From assembly GCA_032719365.1 (NCBI GenBank), contig CM064862.1:5730001-5794000 (forward strand): DNA of 64,000 nucleotides. Reading direction: 5' to 3'. This document shows positions 36,663 to 47,243 of the stretch, piece after piece. The position numbers and the translations under genes are program-made. Every line of letters begins with the position of its first letter. Positions within the stretch are counted from its first letter, which is position 1. Below the pieces are notes generated by a model. That model worked only from the letters and a program-made list of their open reading frames with translations. It ran no database searches and had not been told where the DNA came from. Origin of the DNA: Prinsepia uniflora. Its lineage: Eukaryota; Streptophyta; Magnoliopsida; Rosales; Rosaceae.

Positions 36663-36764
36663 GGAGAACAAAACCCTGCTGGCTGGGCTGGTTCGGCCAG
36701 TGAGTCTAGAGGAGACAATATTGTGTTAGATAGAGTGGGTCGCTGCGCAACTCTTATCTAAACG

Positions 36765-36890
36765 AGACCTTTTGGGAGCTCAAGTGGCTTTGGGGGAGGG
36801 GGCGATTGGAACCCCAAAGTTAAGCGAGTTGAGGCTGGTACAATTTTATGATGGGTGACCCCCTGGGAAGTTTCACAATGAGCTCCCGAA
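36765..36890 (+). ncRNA. 5S-rRNA-like segment, copy 2, inside the Cassandra-like LTR
   Basis: Second 5S-like segment (gaaccccaaagttaagcg, then gatgggtgaccccctggg). It diverges from copy 1 in the spacer but keeps both promoter-box words. Confidence 0.6.
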
Positions 36891-37164
36891 AACAAAACTG
36901 TGAGGGTAAGGAAGCCGAAAGCGGACAATATCGTGCTAGAGTCTTGTTCTGACTGAGAAGGGTTGGGTCCTGACACATTTTTCTTAAACTTTTATGCATG
37001 TTGGCTCAATGGGCCCATGATGGTTATAGGTTTTCAATCTGGCCCAATTTTTAAATTTGTATTTTGCTTGGCTTAACCTGAAAAATAAATTTTTTAGTTG
37101 AAAATTTAGCGATTCGGCCCATTTCACAACTCTACTTAGAAAAATATGTAAATATACTTGTAAG

Positions 37165-38751
37165 TATGAATGTTAATTGGTTTGTTAAAATCGACGGAAA
37201 AATCAAACCAAATCAGAATCGGACCTAAAAAAATCGAATCGAAATGAAAACCGAACCAAAATCAAGAAAATCAAATGGAACCATACCTGAACTGATTAGG
37301 TTTTGGTTTTCAGTTTCCCATAATTGGTTTGGATCAAACCAAACTGAACCGAAAAAATCATTCTTAATGAAACTACGTTGTTTCCTTTATTCACTTCAAT
37401 ATTATCGAAACAATGTAGAGACTCAAACTAAGAGCATGCCATATGACCCTCGTCTTCGTCTTTGTCACTTTGTCTTCCTCACCCTTACGTCTTCCTCACA
37501 CACTCACAACAACACTTCTCCCTTGTCACTCCCTCAACCTCAATTATCTCTCCATCACTGCCTTCACTCATAGTCTCTCACGCCTCACCAGCTCCCCATC
37601 TCACCCACATCCATTCTCCTCGAATCTGACTTTGTATTCATTTCATCGATCACATCATCGATCCTCATTGATCCTCATCGATGTCATCGATCAATCCACA
37701 TCCAACCATCCATCTTTCTGATCTCATCGATCTCATTCATTAATCGATACCCACACTCTCTTCATTTTTTTTTAATCATTAGTTTTCTGAATCTCATTCA
37801 TTAATCTATACCCACAGTCTCTTCATTTTCTTAATCATTAGTTTGTTCACATCCAATTTTTATTTGATTTTCTTCTGCAGACTAGCATTGTAGCTTTTCT
37901 TCTACAAACTAGCACTGCAGCTGTAGGCTAAGAAGAAATTGAAGGTATAGAGAAAAGACAATAATTTATTTATTTTTAATTTCTAATTAGTGACAACTTA
38001 ATCATTATTCATTTGTTGTAAATTAATTTGATTCCAGCCAAGCCAACATTCTCATTCCTCAATTTCGTTAATGGTCAGGTTTATATATTTTCTTTAGAGA
38101 ACACTTTAATTTTTTTTTAATATAAGGATATTAGGAGAAATAGATTACATTATATAACTATATATTGTGTAATATCATCCTAAAGAGAGTAATATCATCC
38201 TAAATTATATCACTAAATATCAAAGTCTATTTACTAATTTAAAACAATTATACTAAATATCATATGATGTACAATTATACTACTATCTAAATAAAAGGCA
38301 CTGTAATTTATTATCCCACCAGAATCTCACAACAACGCTTCTCCCTTGTCACTCCCTCAACCTCAATCTCTTATCTCTCCCTCACTGCCTTCACTCATAG
38401 TCTCTCACGCCTCACCGGCTCCCCATCTCACCCACATCCATTCTCCTCGAATCTAACTTTGTTTTCATCTCATCGATCACATCATCGATCCTCATTGATC
38501 CTCATCGATGTCATCGATCAATCCACATCCAATCATAAATCTTTCTAATCTCATCGATCTCATTCATTAATCTATACCCACACTCTCTTCATTTTTTTTA
38601 ATCATTAGTTTGTTCACATCCAATTTTTATTTGATTTTCTTCAGCAGACTAGCACTGCAGTTTTTTCTTCTGCAGACTAGCATTGCAGCTTTTTCTTCTG
38701 CAATCAGTTTGGTTTGATATAAAATTGAACCGAAAAACCGATTAATACCCT
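37165..38751. mobile_element. hAT-like non-autonomous transposon with an internal duplication
   Basis: Flanked by an 8-base duplication ACTTGTAA (37157-37164 and 38752-38759), the hAT length. The right end read inward is AGGGTATTAATCGGTTTT; the left end has a diverged counterpart (gttaattggtttg). Next to both ends lie stretches rich in aaccgaacc-type words. Inside, about 300 bases at 37500-37800 are repeated at 38330-38640, including the words cacatcatcgatcctcattg and actcatagtctctcacgcc. No transposase frame is present. Confidence 0.55.
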
Positions 38752-38759
38752 ACTTGTAA

Positions 38760-41115
38760 ATATCATGGTTGGCTCATACGGCAACTGGCAAGTATGTGTA
38801 TTTATATTTTGTCGAATTTGATATGTGTTTCGTACTAATCCCCATAATTTTCTACCTGCTAACTCCTATTATTGGAAGAACGAGTTTAATCCTTGTAGAA
38901 TGACCTATTAAAGAATAATGGAATCAAAAGTGATTTCAAATGTTTGCTGACAATCCAGCTAAGGTTAGGTACTTCACTCACAAAATTAAACAAATTAGTC
39001 CACACTCCACATGCAATTTTATAAGAAGTTTTGTAATTAACCTAGCAAGTAGCAGCCTAGCTAGCTAGGGTGTTGATCTTCTTCTTCTTACCCAAATCTA
39101 GGAAATCTATATACTAATTCTCTCTTCTTTTTTGACAAGTTAAAAATCTCAAATTTTATCACATAAATCATTTATACTTGTATTGAATTGTACAACTAAT
39201 CATATTAATCTTAAACAGATAATTATTATAATATTAAAGGTAACATCTGAACAAAAAGATGGTGGAAGGAAGCATGAACATGTTAGTAGAGATAATGATT
39301 GATTTGAATCCGTGTGTTGAGTCACATGATGAGTCTTCTTCTTATAATTTAATCTCTCTTTCTCTGCAACAACTGCAGCAACTCCAACCAAGTAATAGAT
39401 AGTCAATTCATTACCACATGCTTTTAGCGGCTTTCGAGTTCCAACCCTACACATAGTAACAAACAAAAATTATTAGAGAATTAAGTACTTTTTAAGTAAA
39501 GCATTTATCATTTGTATATAATTTTTTGTTATCATTTGTATAAAATTATTGAATTGTGCTATTTTTCAACAATGTAAATCTTGTCTCTCTATTTTAATTT
39601 TCATTCACAAATTTTACTATACATTGTTTATAAATAATCCAAGCAGCTACAATTTTGTTTTACCGTAAATTAATTGAATAATCTACGAGCTCATAAACAT
39701 TGTAAATCTTTATGTATGACAACTTGTCCCTTTTGTATGAATCATTTAAATGTGTTTCCAACTAAAATCTTTATGATAATAATCCAATAGTACGAGTGTG
39801 TACGTGCTAAATGAGCCTAATTTACATAGTTCTAATTTTAATTTGCAGACTAACCGTAATTGTTTGACAAAAACAAAAACTAACAGTGATTGGAAAGTTT
39901 TTTTAAAAGAAAAAAATTGTATGAGCTTGAAAGTTATAACTAAATGTAATTAATATTAACATGTTTTATTTAATTAAAAATGAATCAAATGAAACACACC
40001 TTAGGCTTTAGTAAGAACACTGTGTCGTTCCCAATAGGTGAATAGCAATACTACACCGGCAAGTCTGCAACCTCTCTTTTGGAGTTGGAGGGCCTAAAAT
40101 ATTTGGGAATCTTGACTACAAATTCAAGGTCTAAAATATCCAGCCAATGTATATGTTTATCAGTGTGTGATATATCTTCCTTCAAATATATAGCCATATG
40201 GCCATGTGATGTGTGGTGCGATTTACCAATCTTTAATCTTTGATTTACTCCAAACTAAGACTAGCTAGGAAATAAAAAAAAGAGTGCCTAAGAAGGGAAA
40301 AAAAATTATGAAAATCACTCCTTAAGATGTTTTGAATAAAATACCTCTTCTTATCAAGCACGGGGTTTATAGTTAGGGCTAGGTTCGGCTTCAGTCCATT
40401 CAGAATTTAGGATCCTACCTGCAAAGAAATCTATATAATGTTCGTTTATCTATCTCATCTTATTTATTTATTCTATACTTGAATAAAAATAAAAATGAAT
40501 TTATTAGAAATTATATAATATATATTATCCATACAAAATAATTACATCGAGATTGTTGATAATATCGACATATATTCATTAATTGATGAATATAATGTCT
40601 GAATGACTCGTACAATATAATTTAAATAACTTTATCTTGTGTTGTATTGCATGATTATTTATTATTTTTATATAAAAAAATATGCATTGCATATCTTTTT
40701 TTCTTCGTATGTCAATGAAATTCACTAATACCGCTTGATTTGGAAGATTTCACATTAAAATTTAATTTATTTCATTTTGAAATCCCAAGCTCCTGCCTTT
40801 TCTAACCAAAAACAAATATCATATATATTTAAAATTTTCAATTTTCAATTTTTTACACGTGTATTTTTTTTTTCTATCTATTAGATTTAAATCAACCAAA
40901 AAAAAAACCTAAGTGGATGAGCGCATAAAAAAATTGAACGTGAAAATCAATTTTCCTATTGTTTATGTGGGCATCAGTCAATTTACGCGGGGCATGGATT
41001 GTAAAATTTTTTTCTTTCAACGAAAATATATTTTAAGCTAAAAGTATTGGCAGACCACGTGAAGTAGGCATGTTGCATGCCCTTGTTTTCACAAAATTTA
41101 CAAACAAACATGCAT
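38760..41115. other. AT-rich intergenic DNA, no gene recognised
   Basis: No frame here resembles a known protein. A 47-codon plus-strand frame (39259-39402) exists but has no supporting feature. AT content is high throughout, with short homopolymer runs. Confidence 0.55.
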
Positions 41116-41125
41116 CTATATATAC

Positions 41126-41157
<32 letters not shown>
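41116..41157 (+). promoter_or_regulatory. TA-rich tract, candidate TATA region of the CLE gene
   Basis: An uninterrupted stretch of tatata-type sequence ends about 50 bases upstream of the start codon at 41209. That is a suitable place for a TATA box, although the tract is also a simple repeat. Confidence 0.35.
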
Positions 41158-41208
41158 TGGTAGATTCTTTCAATATCTCTACTTCACTTGATTAACCATA
41201 CCTCAATT

Positions 41209-41520
41209 ATGAAGATCATCAGCTCTCTCTTAGCTTTGTTACTCATTGTTCAAACCCTTTTGGGCTCTTCTTATTGCCTCTGCCAAGAAGTGAAGGTCTT
41301 TACTACAAGAAGAGAAAAAAGGAATACTAATCTATCAAGAAGGCTGCTGCTTTTAGTTCCAATATTGGCTTCTGCTTCTTATACAACTACAAGTAGTACT
41401 GGTAGTCTAGCGAAGTCGAGCCGTCATGTCGCCGGAGCCATGAAAGATCAGCCCAAGAAAGCTGTGGAGTCTAGCATGCGGAGGAAGCCACCCAGTGGCT
41501 CAAATCCCATCCAGAACTAG
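41209..41520 (+). CDS. CLE signalling-peptide precursor
   Basis: A 103-residue secreted precursor in one exon. The hydrophobic signal peptide covers about 1-24 ('MKIISSLLALLLIVQTLLGS'), followed by a variable Arg/Ser/Thr-rich region. The C-terminus is 'RRKPPSGSNPIQN', which aligns with the 12-residue CLE motif: R1, P4, S5, G6, N8, P9, I10 and N12 agree. Position 11 is Gln where His is most usual, and position 3 is Pro instead of the common Val. CLE peptides are cut from the precursor, hydroxylated on prolines and bind leucine-rich-repeat receptor kinases to control meristem, vascular or root development. An in-frame TTG upstream was not used because ATG at 41209 begins the signal peptide exactly. 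Single-exon structure and length are normal for CLE genes. Confidence 0.82.
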   Translation: MKIISSLLALLLIVQTLLGSSYCLCQEVKVFTTRREKRNTNLSRRLLLLVPILASASYTTTSSTGSLAKSSRHVAGAMKDQPKKAVESSMRRKPPSGSNPIQN

Positions 41521-43204
41521 CAGCTAGCTATGTACCTACCTAGCTATTATATACGTGTTTTTTTTTTGTCAAGTTAGTTTGCTAGTTTCATGGCACTCTC
41601 TAGCAGCTTTTTGAAATTAATTTGGATTTATTGTGTAACGACTGGTATTGTATCCGTACATAATTAAACATATTTTGAGTTAAGTTTGATAATATTAGTT
41701 AACGATTTTGTATGTATTTACATTATCTATAATCATTAATAACAAAAAATATACACGGAGAATAACACTAAAATGCTGAATTATACTTTTTTTTTTTTCC
41801 AATGAGCTGATGATCAGAGGGATACCAGGATTCGAGGAATGAGCAAGGAACCACACATGAACGTGGCGCTGGGTTCAAACGTAAGGGTTCAAGGAATAAC
41901 ACTATTTGCTTGATGCTTAAGGGTTCAAACGTAAGACTTTCGTGGCATACACGTGGCGCTGTCTCGTGGTTTGAGGAGGGAAGGAAGCTCAATCATGCAT
42001 GTTCTTAGTTGATCTTTTTTCTTTTTTTTTTGGGACAAGAAGGACAAGACCAGATGGAAAGCAAGGAGAAGTGCATGTTGCATTGTCAATTAGTACGCTG
42101 TCGGATAGTGATGCAGGCTATGCTCTTCTCCCTTTACAGCCCAAAAGCTTTACATATTAGTCATCTCATTACATTGCAACAATTCTGTCAATACTAGTAA
42201 GTACGTAATAGAAAGTTGTATACTAACAGGAAATAAATATGAGTGTTATTCTACGTAAAAAATATCGAATTGTAAAGAATAAAATTGATAATTAATATGA
42301 AGTCCCCCCAAAATCAATATTGTCAAAAGCAAACAAACACTAGATCATCAAAGAAATTGTTTCTTAGTAATAAATCACAAGCATTAGATTTTAATGAGTC
42401 GTAAAAATCCTTAGACTGAGTAATTCTAATAGTTCGTACATATATAGGCTAAATGGGAGCAATAATCTTTAGACTTTAATAATTGATTTCGTTCCTCTAT
42501 AAAAAATTAATACGGAATCCATGAGAAAAATGTACGTGAAGCCCTTTTGAATGGGCGATTTTGCCCTTAATTTTAAGGGATTCCGTTGGACCACATTTTG
42601 AGTTGGGCTCTATTGATCTTCCTCAACGTGGACTTTGACAATTAAGAAGCCTTTGGGCCGTCTTGGACATTAAGCTCCAATTAATACAATACCTCAACTT
42701 CTAAGTTTCAAACTTTGGTGTTAGGCTGGAGTCACGTGGACGACGATTAGGGTTTAGGATTAATTATTATATTTCTTTACAAGTCATTGAACAATTTTTA
42801 TTTTTTTTGTCAAAGGTTAATTATTATTTTTAGAGTCACGACGATTACGATTAATATATTGATAGAAGTGAATATTTAATTATAACAGATTAATTATTAT
42901 TTAAATCTAAATCATGAAATATCATTAAAATTACATGGTAAGAAAAAACATTCAACTATATGCAAAGTAACCGTTATACATAGACTTTCATCGGCATATA
43001 ACTAAGTATGAAAATATCGATATAGACGGATATATCGCTAGTCAAAACATGAAATCATGTCCAAATTTCGGCCAATATGTTCCCCCCCCTTCTTATGCGC
43101 CGCCGGCTATAAAAACTGATATATTTGTCGATATATCGACGATAGTGTCAATATTTTTATCAATGCATATAACATAGGTGACTGAATACGTTATCGTAAA
43201 AGTT
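41521..43204. other. Intergenic DNA with a short hAT fragment
   Basis: No gene recognised. Positions about 43008-43165 resemble the ends of the hAT element at 54193-56276: aaaatatcgatatagacgg at one side and gtcgatatatcgacgat near the other. It is a short, deleted relative. The remainder is AT-rich. Confidence 0.45.
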
Positions 43205-44340
43205 CCCTATTTTTTTTAGGAGAAAGTATGATAATTTATTGAAACTGACAGAAAATTGTACAAATTTTGGCAATGCAAACAATGTGGCCTCATTAAACTC
43301 TTGTCGGGGCTTTCAACCCGGTTTAAAAAAGTACTACACACACGTAAATTACAAATTTTAAATATCTTCAAATAAAATATCAGCAATAAAATCTGGAAAT
43401 TCTTCAAATCATAAGACTTCTTTTTAGCCAAACGATCAGCAGCTGCATTGGCCATCTTTTTGGCGAATTTGAATTGAACAAGCTCCAAGTTATGTGTGTA
43501 AATGCTTGAGAAAGAACCGCAATCACATTGACCCAATCTCCCTCCACTTCCACTGGGTGGAGACCTAGTTGCCCAACGAGTTGGACTTCCCGCCTTGCAG
43601 CCACCATCTCCGAATAAAGAGCAAACGAGATGTCCCACATCCTTCCCACTGTTGCTACCACAAAGTTTCCACTCCAATCCCTGATCACCACCCCAAAACC
43701 TCATATATTACCATCTTCCACAAACACGCCGTCGAATTTGCATTTATACCGCTCCTGTATTGGTTTTCTCCAAGTCACCAACAGTGCGTCTAGACTTGCC
43801 GGTTTTGCAGAGATGATGACTGTGAAAATCAGTTAACCAAGAATCGGCCTTCTCTAGAATCTCATGAAGAAGCAAATGGTTTTCTATCCAAAGCAAGCTA
43901 TTTATCTCCTCCCAAAGATACCACACAATCATCAGGAATCAATCAAAGCAGGTTTTTGATAACTTGCTTGCAATGAACTCCACTCATTCCGCCATTGTCG
44001 AACATTAGAAAAACCTATGGAGAATGCCCATAGGGCTAGAGAGCCACACCTCAGTAGTAGGGCAATCCTTTAAAAGATGGTTGTTGGATTCCTTACATTG
44101 TCCACAAAATAAGCACAAAGAGTCTAGAGGAACTCTTCTTTTCTGAAAATTGACTTTCGTGGGAAGGATATGGCGTCATGCTCTCCAGACTAGTGTCTTA
44201 ACCTTGTTTGGCACACATGCACCCCAAATTCTCTTCCAAAGTAGTTGAGCGTCACCATTTGCCCCAGAACTATCTGTCAAGCTCGACTAATTAGCTATTT
44301 GGGCAAGAGCAATCTTTTAAGCACTTCAAACAGATAATTC
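43205..44340 (-). pseudogene. Decayed LINE 3' part: zinc-binding RT tail and RNase H
   Basis: Read on the minus strand. Near 44220-44010 a frame gives 'VPNKVKTLVWRA' and 'LPTKVNFQKRRV' with 'CLFCGQCKESNNHLLKDCP', the zf-RVT region of plant LINE polyproteins. Near 43740-43400 it gives 'YKCKFDGVF', 'GFGVVIRDWSGNFVVATVGR' and 'VEVEGDWVNVIAVLSQ', an RNase H (RVT_3-like) domain. In-frame stops (after 'WRA' and in 'EDGNI-stop-GFG') and frame changes break it. The reverse-transcriptase core is not visible. It is a dead fragment, not related in position to the LINE at 1-3440. Confidence 0.75.
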
Positions 44341-44417
44341 TCCCGATCGTTCTCCCCGCCATATTAGAACATAATTTGAGGATAATGGATGGATTGAGAA
44401 TAAGGTGCATGAGGAAG

Positions 44418-44643
44418 CTATGCTAGTTCTTGGTATCCTACTAAGCCAAAGGCGTCAAATTTTCCATTTAAAATAACATAAATTGCATAGGTTCGTGCGT
44501 TCAAAATTAAGTATAGTTGTTTGTGCCCAAAATATTGTTGCAGCAGAATTCGGGGGTTACCGTTCGGTGGCTCGCTTTCGAAAAAAGCGGAATACACAAG
44601 TGTTTGGATAAGGGGGATGTCATCGATGTAGCTGGGTACAGAG
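44418..44643 (-). other. Remnant reading frame cut by the outer LTR
   Basis: About 75 minus-strand codons, including 'SYIDDIPLIQTLVYSAFFES' and 'LILNARTYAIYVILNGKF', end at a stop at 44418 and at the LTR at 44644. I do not recognise the protein. Upstream sequence would continue at 54129 beyond the nested LTRs. Confidence 0.3.
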
Positions 44644-46690
44644 TGACAGGACCGCCCCCGAAGGGACATTAATAACCGTGCCCGATCCTGCTTCCGTTTG
44701 GCAAGTCGACTGAAATTTCCGAAATTACCCTCAGTGCTTGCCAAACCAGGGATAGCCACACATGTACTCACTCATGCCTCCGTGTAACGACCCGTCCCAA
44801 ATTTCATGATTAGATTAGTGACTAATCACGATTATTGAGGCTAATCCGTGATTAGTAGAGCGAAATCGGACGAACGATGCGAAATGACCGTTTTGCCCCT
44901 GATGGTGGCAAAACGTTGACTTTTCAATCGGGCGGTCAAATGGACTTTGACCGATGACCGTGACGTAGTTCGTGACGTCACGAGTTCATAGACAGGTGGC
45001 ACGTTCAATTCCGACATTCGAGGAGGAAGTTATGACGTTCGGAAGTTTAGGGGCATTTTGGTAATTTGGGTGAATAGGAGTTCAAAAGTTGACTTTTTGA
45101 CCGGGAGGTCCGATGGCCGAGGGCCGAAGACCATTACGTAGATAAGGACGATACGAACCCGTAGACAGGCGGCACGTCGAATTCGGACGTTCGACGGCGA
45201 AGTTACGGTTCACGAAAGTTTCGGGATACTATTCCCGGCGACACGTTTTACGAGACAAAAAGTGCAGTTTTGTCTCTAGTGGGCCCAGATATTTAATGGA
45301 GGCCCAATGGATGAGTGACACTTGTCACCCATCCACTGGCCAACCTCACCCACTCATGCACCAAACCCTTCCCCGTTCATCCATTTCTCCCATTTTCTTC
45401 CCAAACCAAACTGATCACCATTTCTTCACCCAAACACCAAACCCTTCCCTTCTAACCATAACTGAGACCAGAGGGTGAGAGAGGAGGACTAAGGACGGCA
45501 GCTGGTGGCGGGAACCGCCGTGGGCGGTGGCGGGAACCCAGAACCCGAGCGGGTACCCGGTAAGCCCATTTTCAATTTTTGTGTGGATTTTGTTGTTATG
45601 GGTCGATTTGGACGATTGGTTTGAGTTAAATAGGTTGATAGGGAGTTGTTAGGGAGGTTTTGGTGGTGGTTGGACGTCGGAGAAGCCCTGGGAGGTTTCG
45701 GGAAAATTGAACCGTGAGGTTCAAAATTGAACCGTAAGGTTCAAAATTGAACCGTGAGGTTCAAAATTGAACCGGTCGGATTTCGAGGGTTTTAGGTAGT
45801 TTTGTTAATTGGGTTAGATAGGAAATGAAGAAATAGGAATTTAGGAATTGATATGGATGAAATCGGACCGAAAATGAGGGAGAAGGACACCTGGACCGGT
45901 TACGCCGGTCCAAGTTGCAGGAAAAATCGGACCGGACCGGTTCGGACCGGTCTGACCGTTGTAGGAGATGACTGATGACGTCATCCTGATGACGTCATCA
46001 TGTCAGGGATGACGTCATCATGTCAGATCTGACAATGTCAGACTAACATGTCAGACAGTGGGCCAATGGGAGCGTGACACGTGTCACGCTTAGGGGCTGT
46101 CAGTGATGACGTCAGCGATGACGTCAGCAGGCACTGTAGCGGCGCGTGAAGCCCACGCGTAACCACTTCAGGCGGCGCGTGAGGGAATGTGGCAGGGAAT
46201 CTGGGGAAGGTTCCAACATGTGAAATCATCTATTCGATGTAACGAACATTTTGGGACTGGTTTCGTGTCGATCGGACATCGTCTCGATATGTTTCGGGGC
46301 ATCGGAAGGTTTAGGTTTGGGATTAAAAATAGTTAAAAATACGGGAAAATTACGGGGCTTTGGTAGGAGGTTAATTAAGTAGTTAGTAACCTTCTATTAC
46401 GATTTGGACAGGTTTGGGAGTCCCGGTGACGGTGATCGGCTCGGGGAGCCGTATGGCACGCAAATCGAGGCGGCAGCTCGGACGGTCTGTGAGTGGACTT
46501 TGTTTTCTAAATTGGTGCATGCATAAATGTTTATTATATGTTTTATTACTTATTTGATGATGCCATGGGTGCAATTCTATGTGGTTACGTATAAGCACGT
46601 ATTTCGAGGTTTCGGCCTTATACGGTGCGTATACGGGTCTGTATTTCTATATTGATTTAATGAACTGGATTTGGATTTCAAAATGATAAA

Positions 46691-46835
46691 CTCGGGTATG
46701 AGGCCCATTTGGTTTTGTCTCGGGCATATGACCTCAGATATCGGGCACGGTGCCCAACTGATGTCCTATGTTCGGGTACGAGACCCAGTCACTTTACGGT
46801 TTTGATTTCAGGTCAGGGAACCTTAAATGGTTTCC
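46691..46835 (+). repeat. Hairpin-unit array in the level 2 LTR
   Basis: Short units such as gggtatgaggccc, gggcacggtgccc and gggtacgagaccc follow each other at 20-60 base spacing. Each has complementary ends around a small loop. Confidence 0.65.
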
Positions 46836-46841
46836 CAGGTT

Positions 46842-47070
46842 CATGACGGTTTATGGGAGCCGGCATGAACCGTTGTTATGGTATCGTGGTTCATGACGGT
46901 TCATGGGAACCGGCATGAACCCTTGTTGGTTATTACGGTACATGACGGTTTATGGGAACCGGCATGTTACCTCGGTTATGTTATTACGGTACATGACGGT
47001 TTATGGGAACCGGCATGTTACCTGATTATGGATATTATGGATCATGACGGTTCAGGGGAACCGGTCATGA
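46842..47070 (+). repeat. Five tandem copies of a 50-base unit in the level 2 LTR
   Basis: Copies of catgacggtttatgggaacc begin near 46842, 46892, 46941, 46992 and 47043 (period 49-51). Each contains the stem CGGTT..AACCG. This array is not seen in the level 3 LTR, so it expanded in this lineage. Confidence 0.8.
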
Positions 47071-47243
47071 ATGTTTATGTTATGTATATATATGTTCATC
47101 TACCTTCCTTTACTTCCATTATCTCCTCCGGGGAGGGTCGTTGGCCTGGGTGGACCCCGGAGTAGTCACGGAGCACCGACTGAGTGGAGTTACCCCCCAG
47201 TTGGGTTCCTTACTCTCAGGAAGGCTATGGTTACTATTACCTC

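Larger units (their letters stand above)
36431..36975 (+). mobile_element. Cassandra-like solo LTR with two 5S-rDNA-like domains; TSD CATTT
   Basis: Starts TGTAAGACCC, ends GGTCCTGACA, and is flanked by perfect CATTT copies (36426-36430, 36976-36980). It contains the signature of Cassandra terminal-repeat miniature retrotransposons, a segment derived from 5S ribosomal DNA with its internal RNA polymerase III promoter. The A-box-like aaagttaagcgagt and C-box-like gatgggtgacc each occur twice, in domains at about 36545-36662 and 36765-36890. The words ctagcacgaggcct and cggacaatatcgtgcta are also typical. Only one LTR remains, so recombination removed the rest. The duplicated 5S domain is unusual. 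Confidence 0.85.

Noticed and set aside
36545..36890. Functional 5S rRNA genes
   Set aside because: Only the internal-promoter part resembles 5S, the 5' third is absent and the segments lie inside an LTR with target duplications.
37443..37721. 92-codon Ser/Leu-rich frame
   Set aside because: Lies in the C/T-rich repeated block of a hAT-like element; no homology recognised.
39259..39402. 47-codon plus-strand frame starting with ATG
   Set aside because: No signal peptide, no known motif and no promoter evidence; chance frame in AT-rich DNA is likely.
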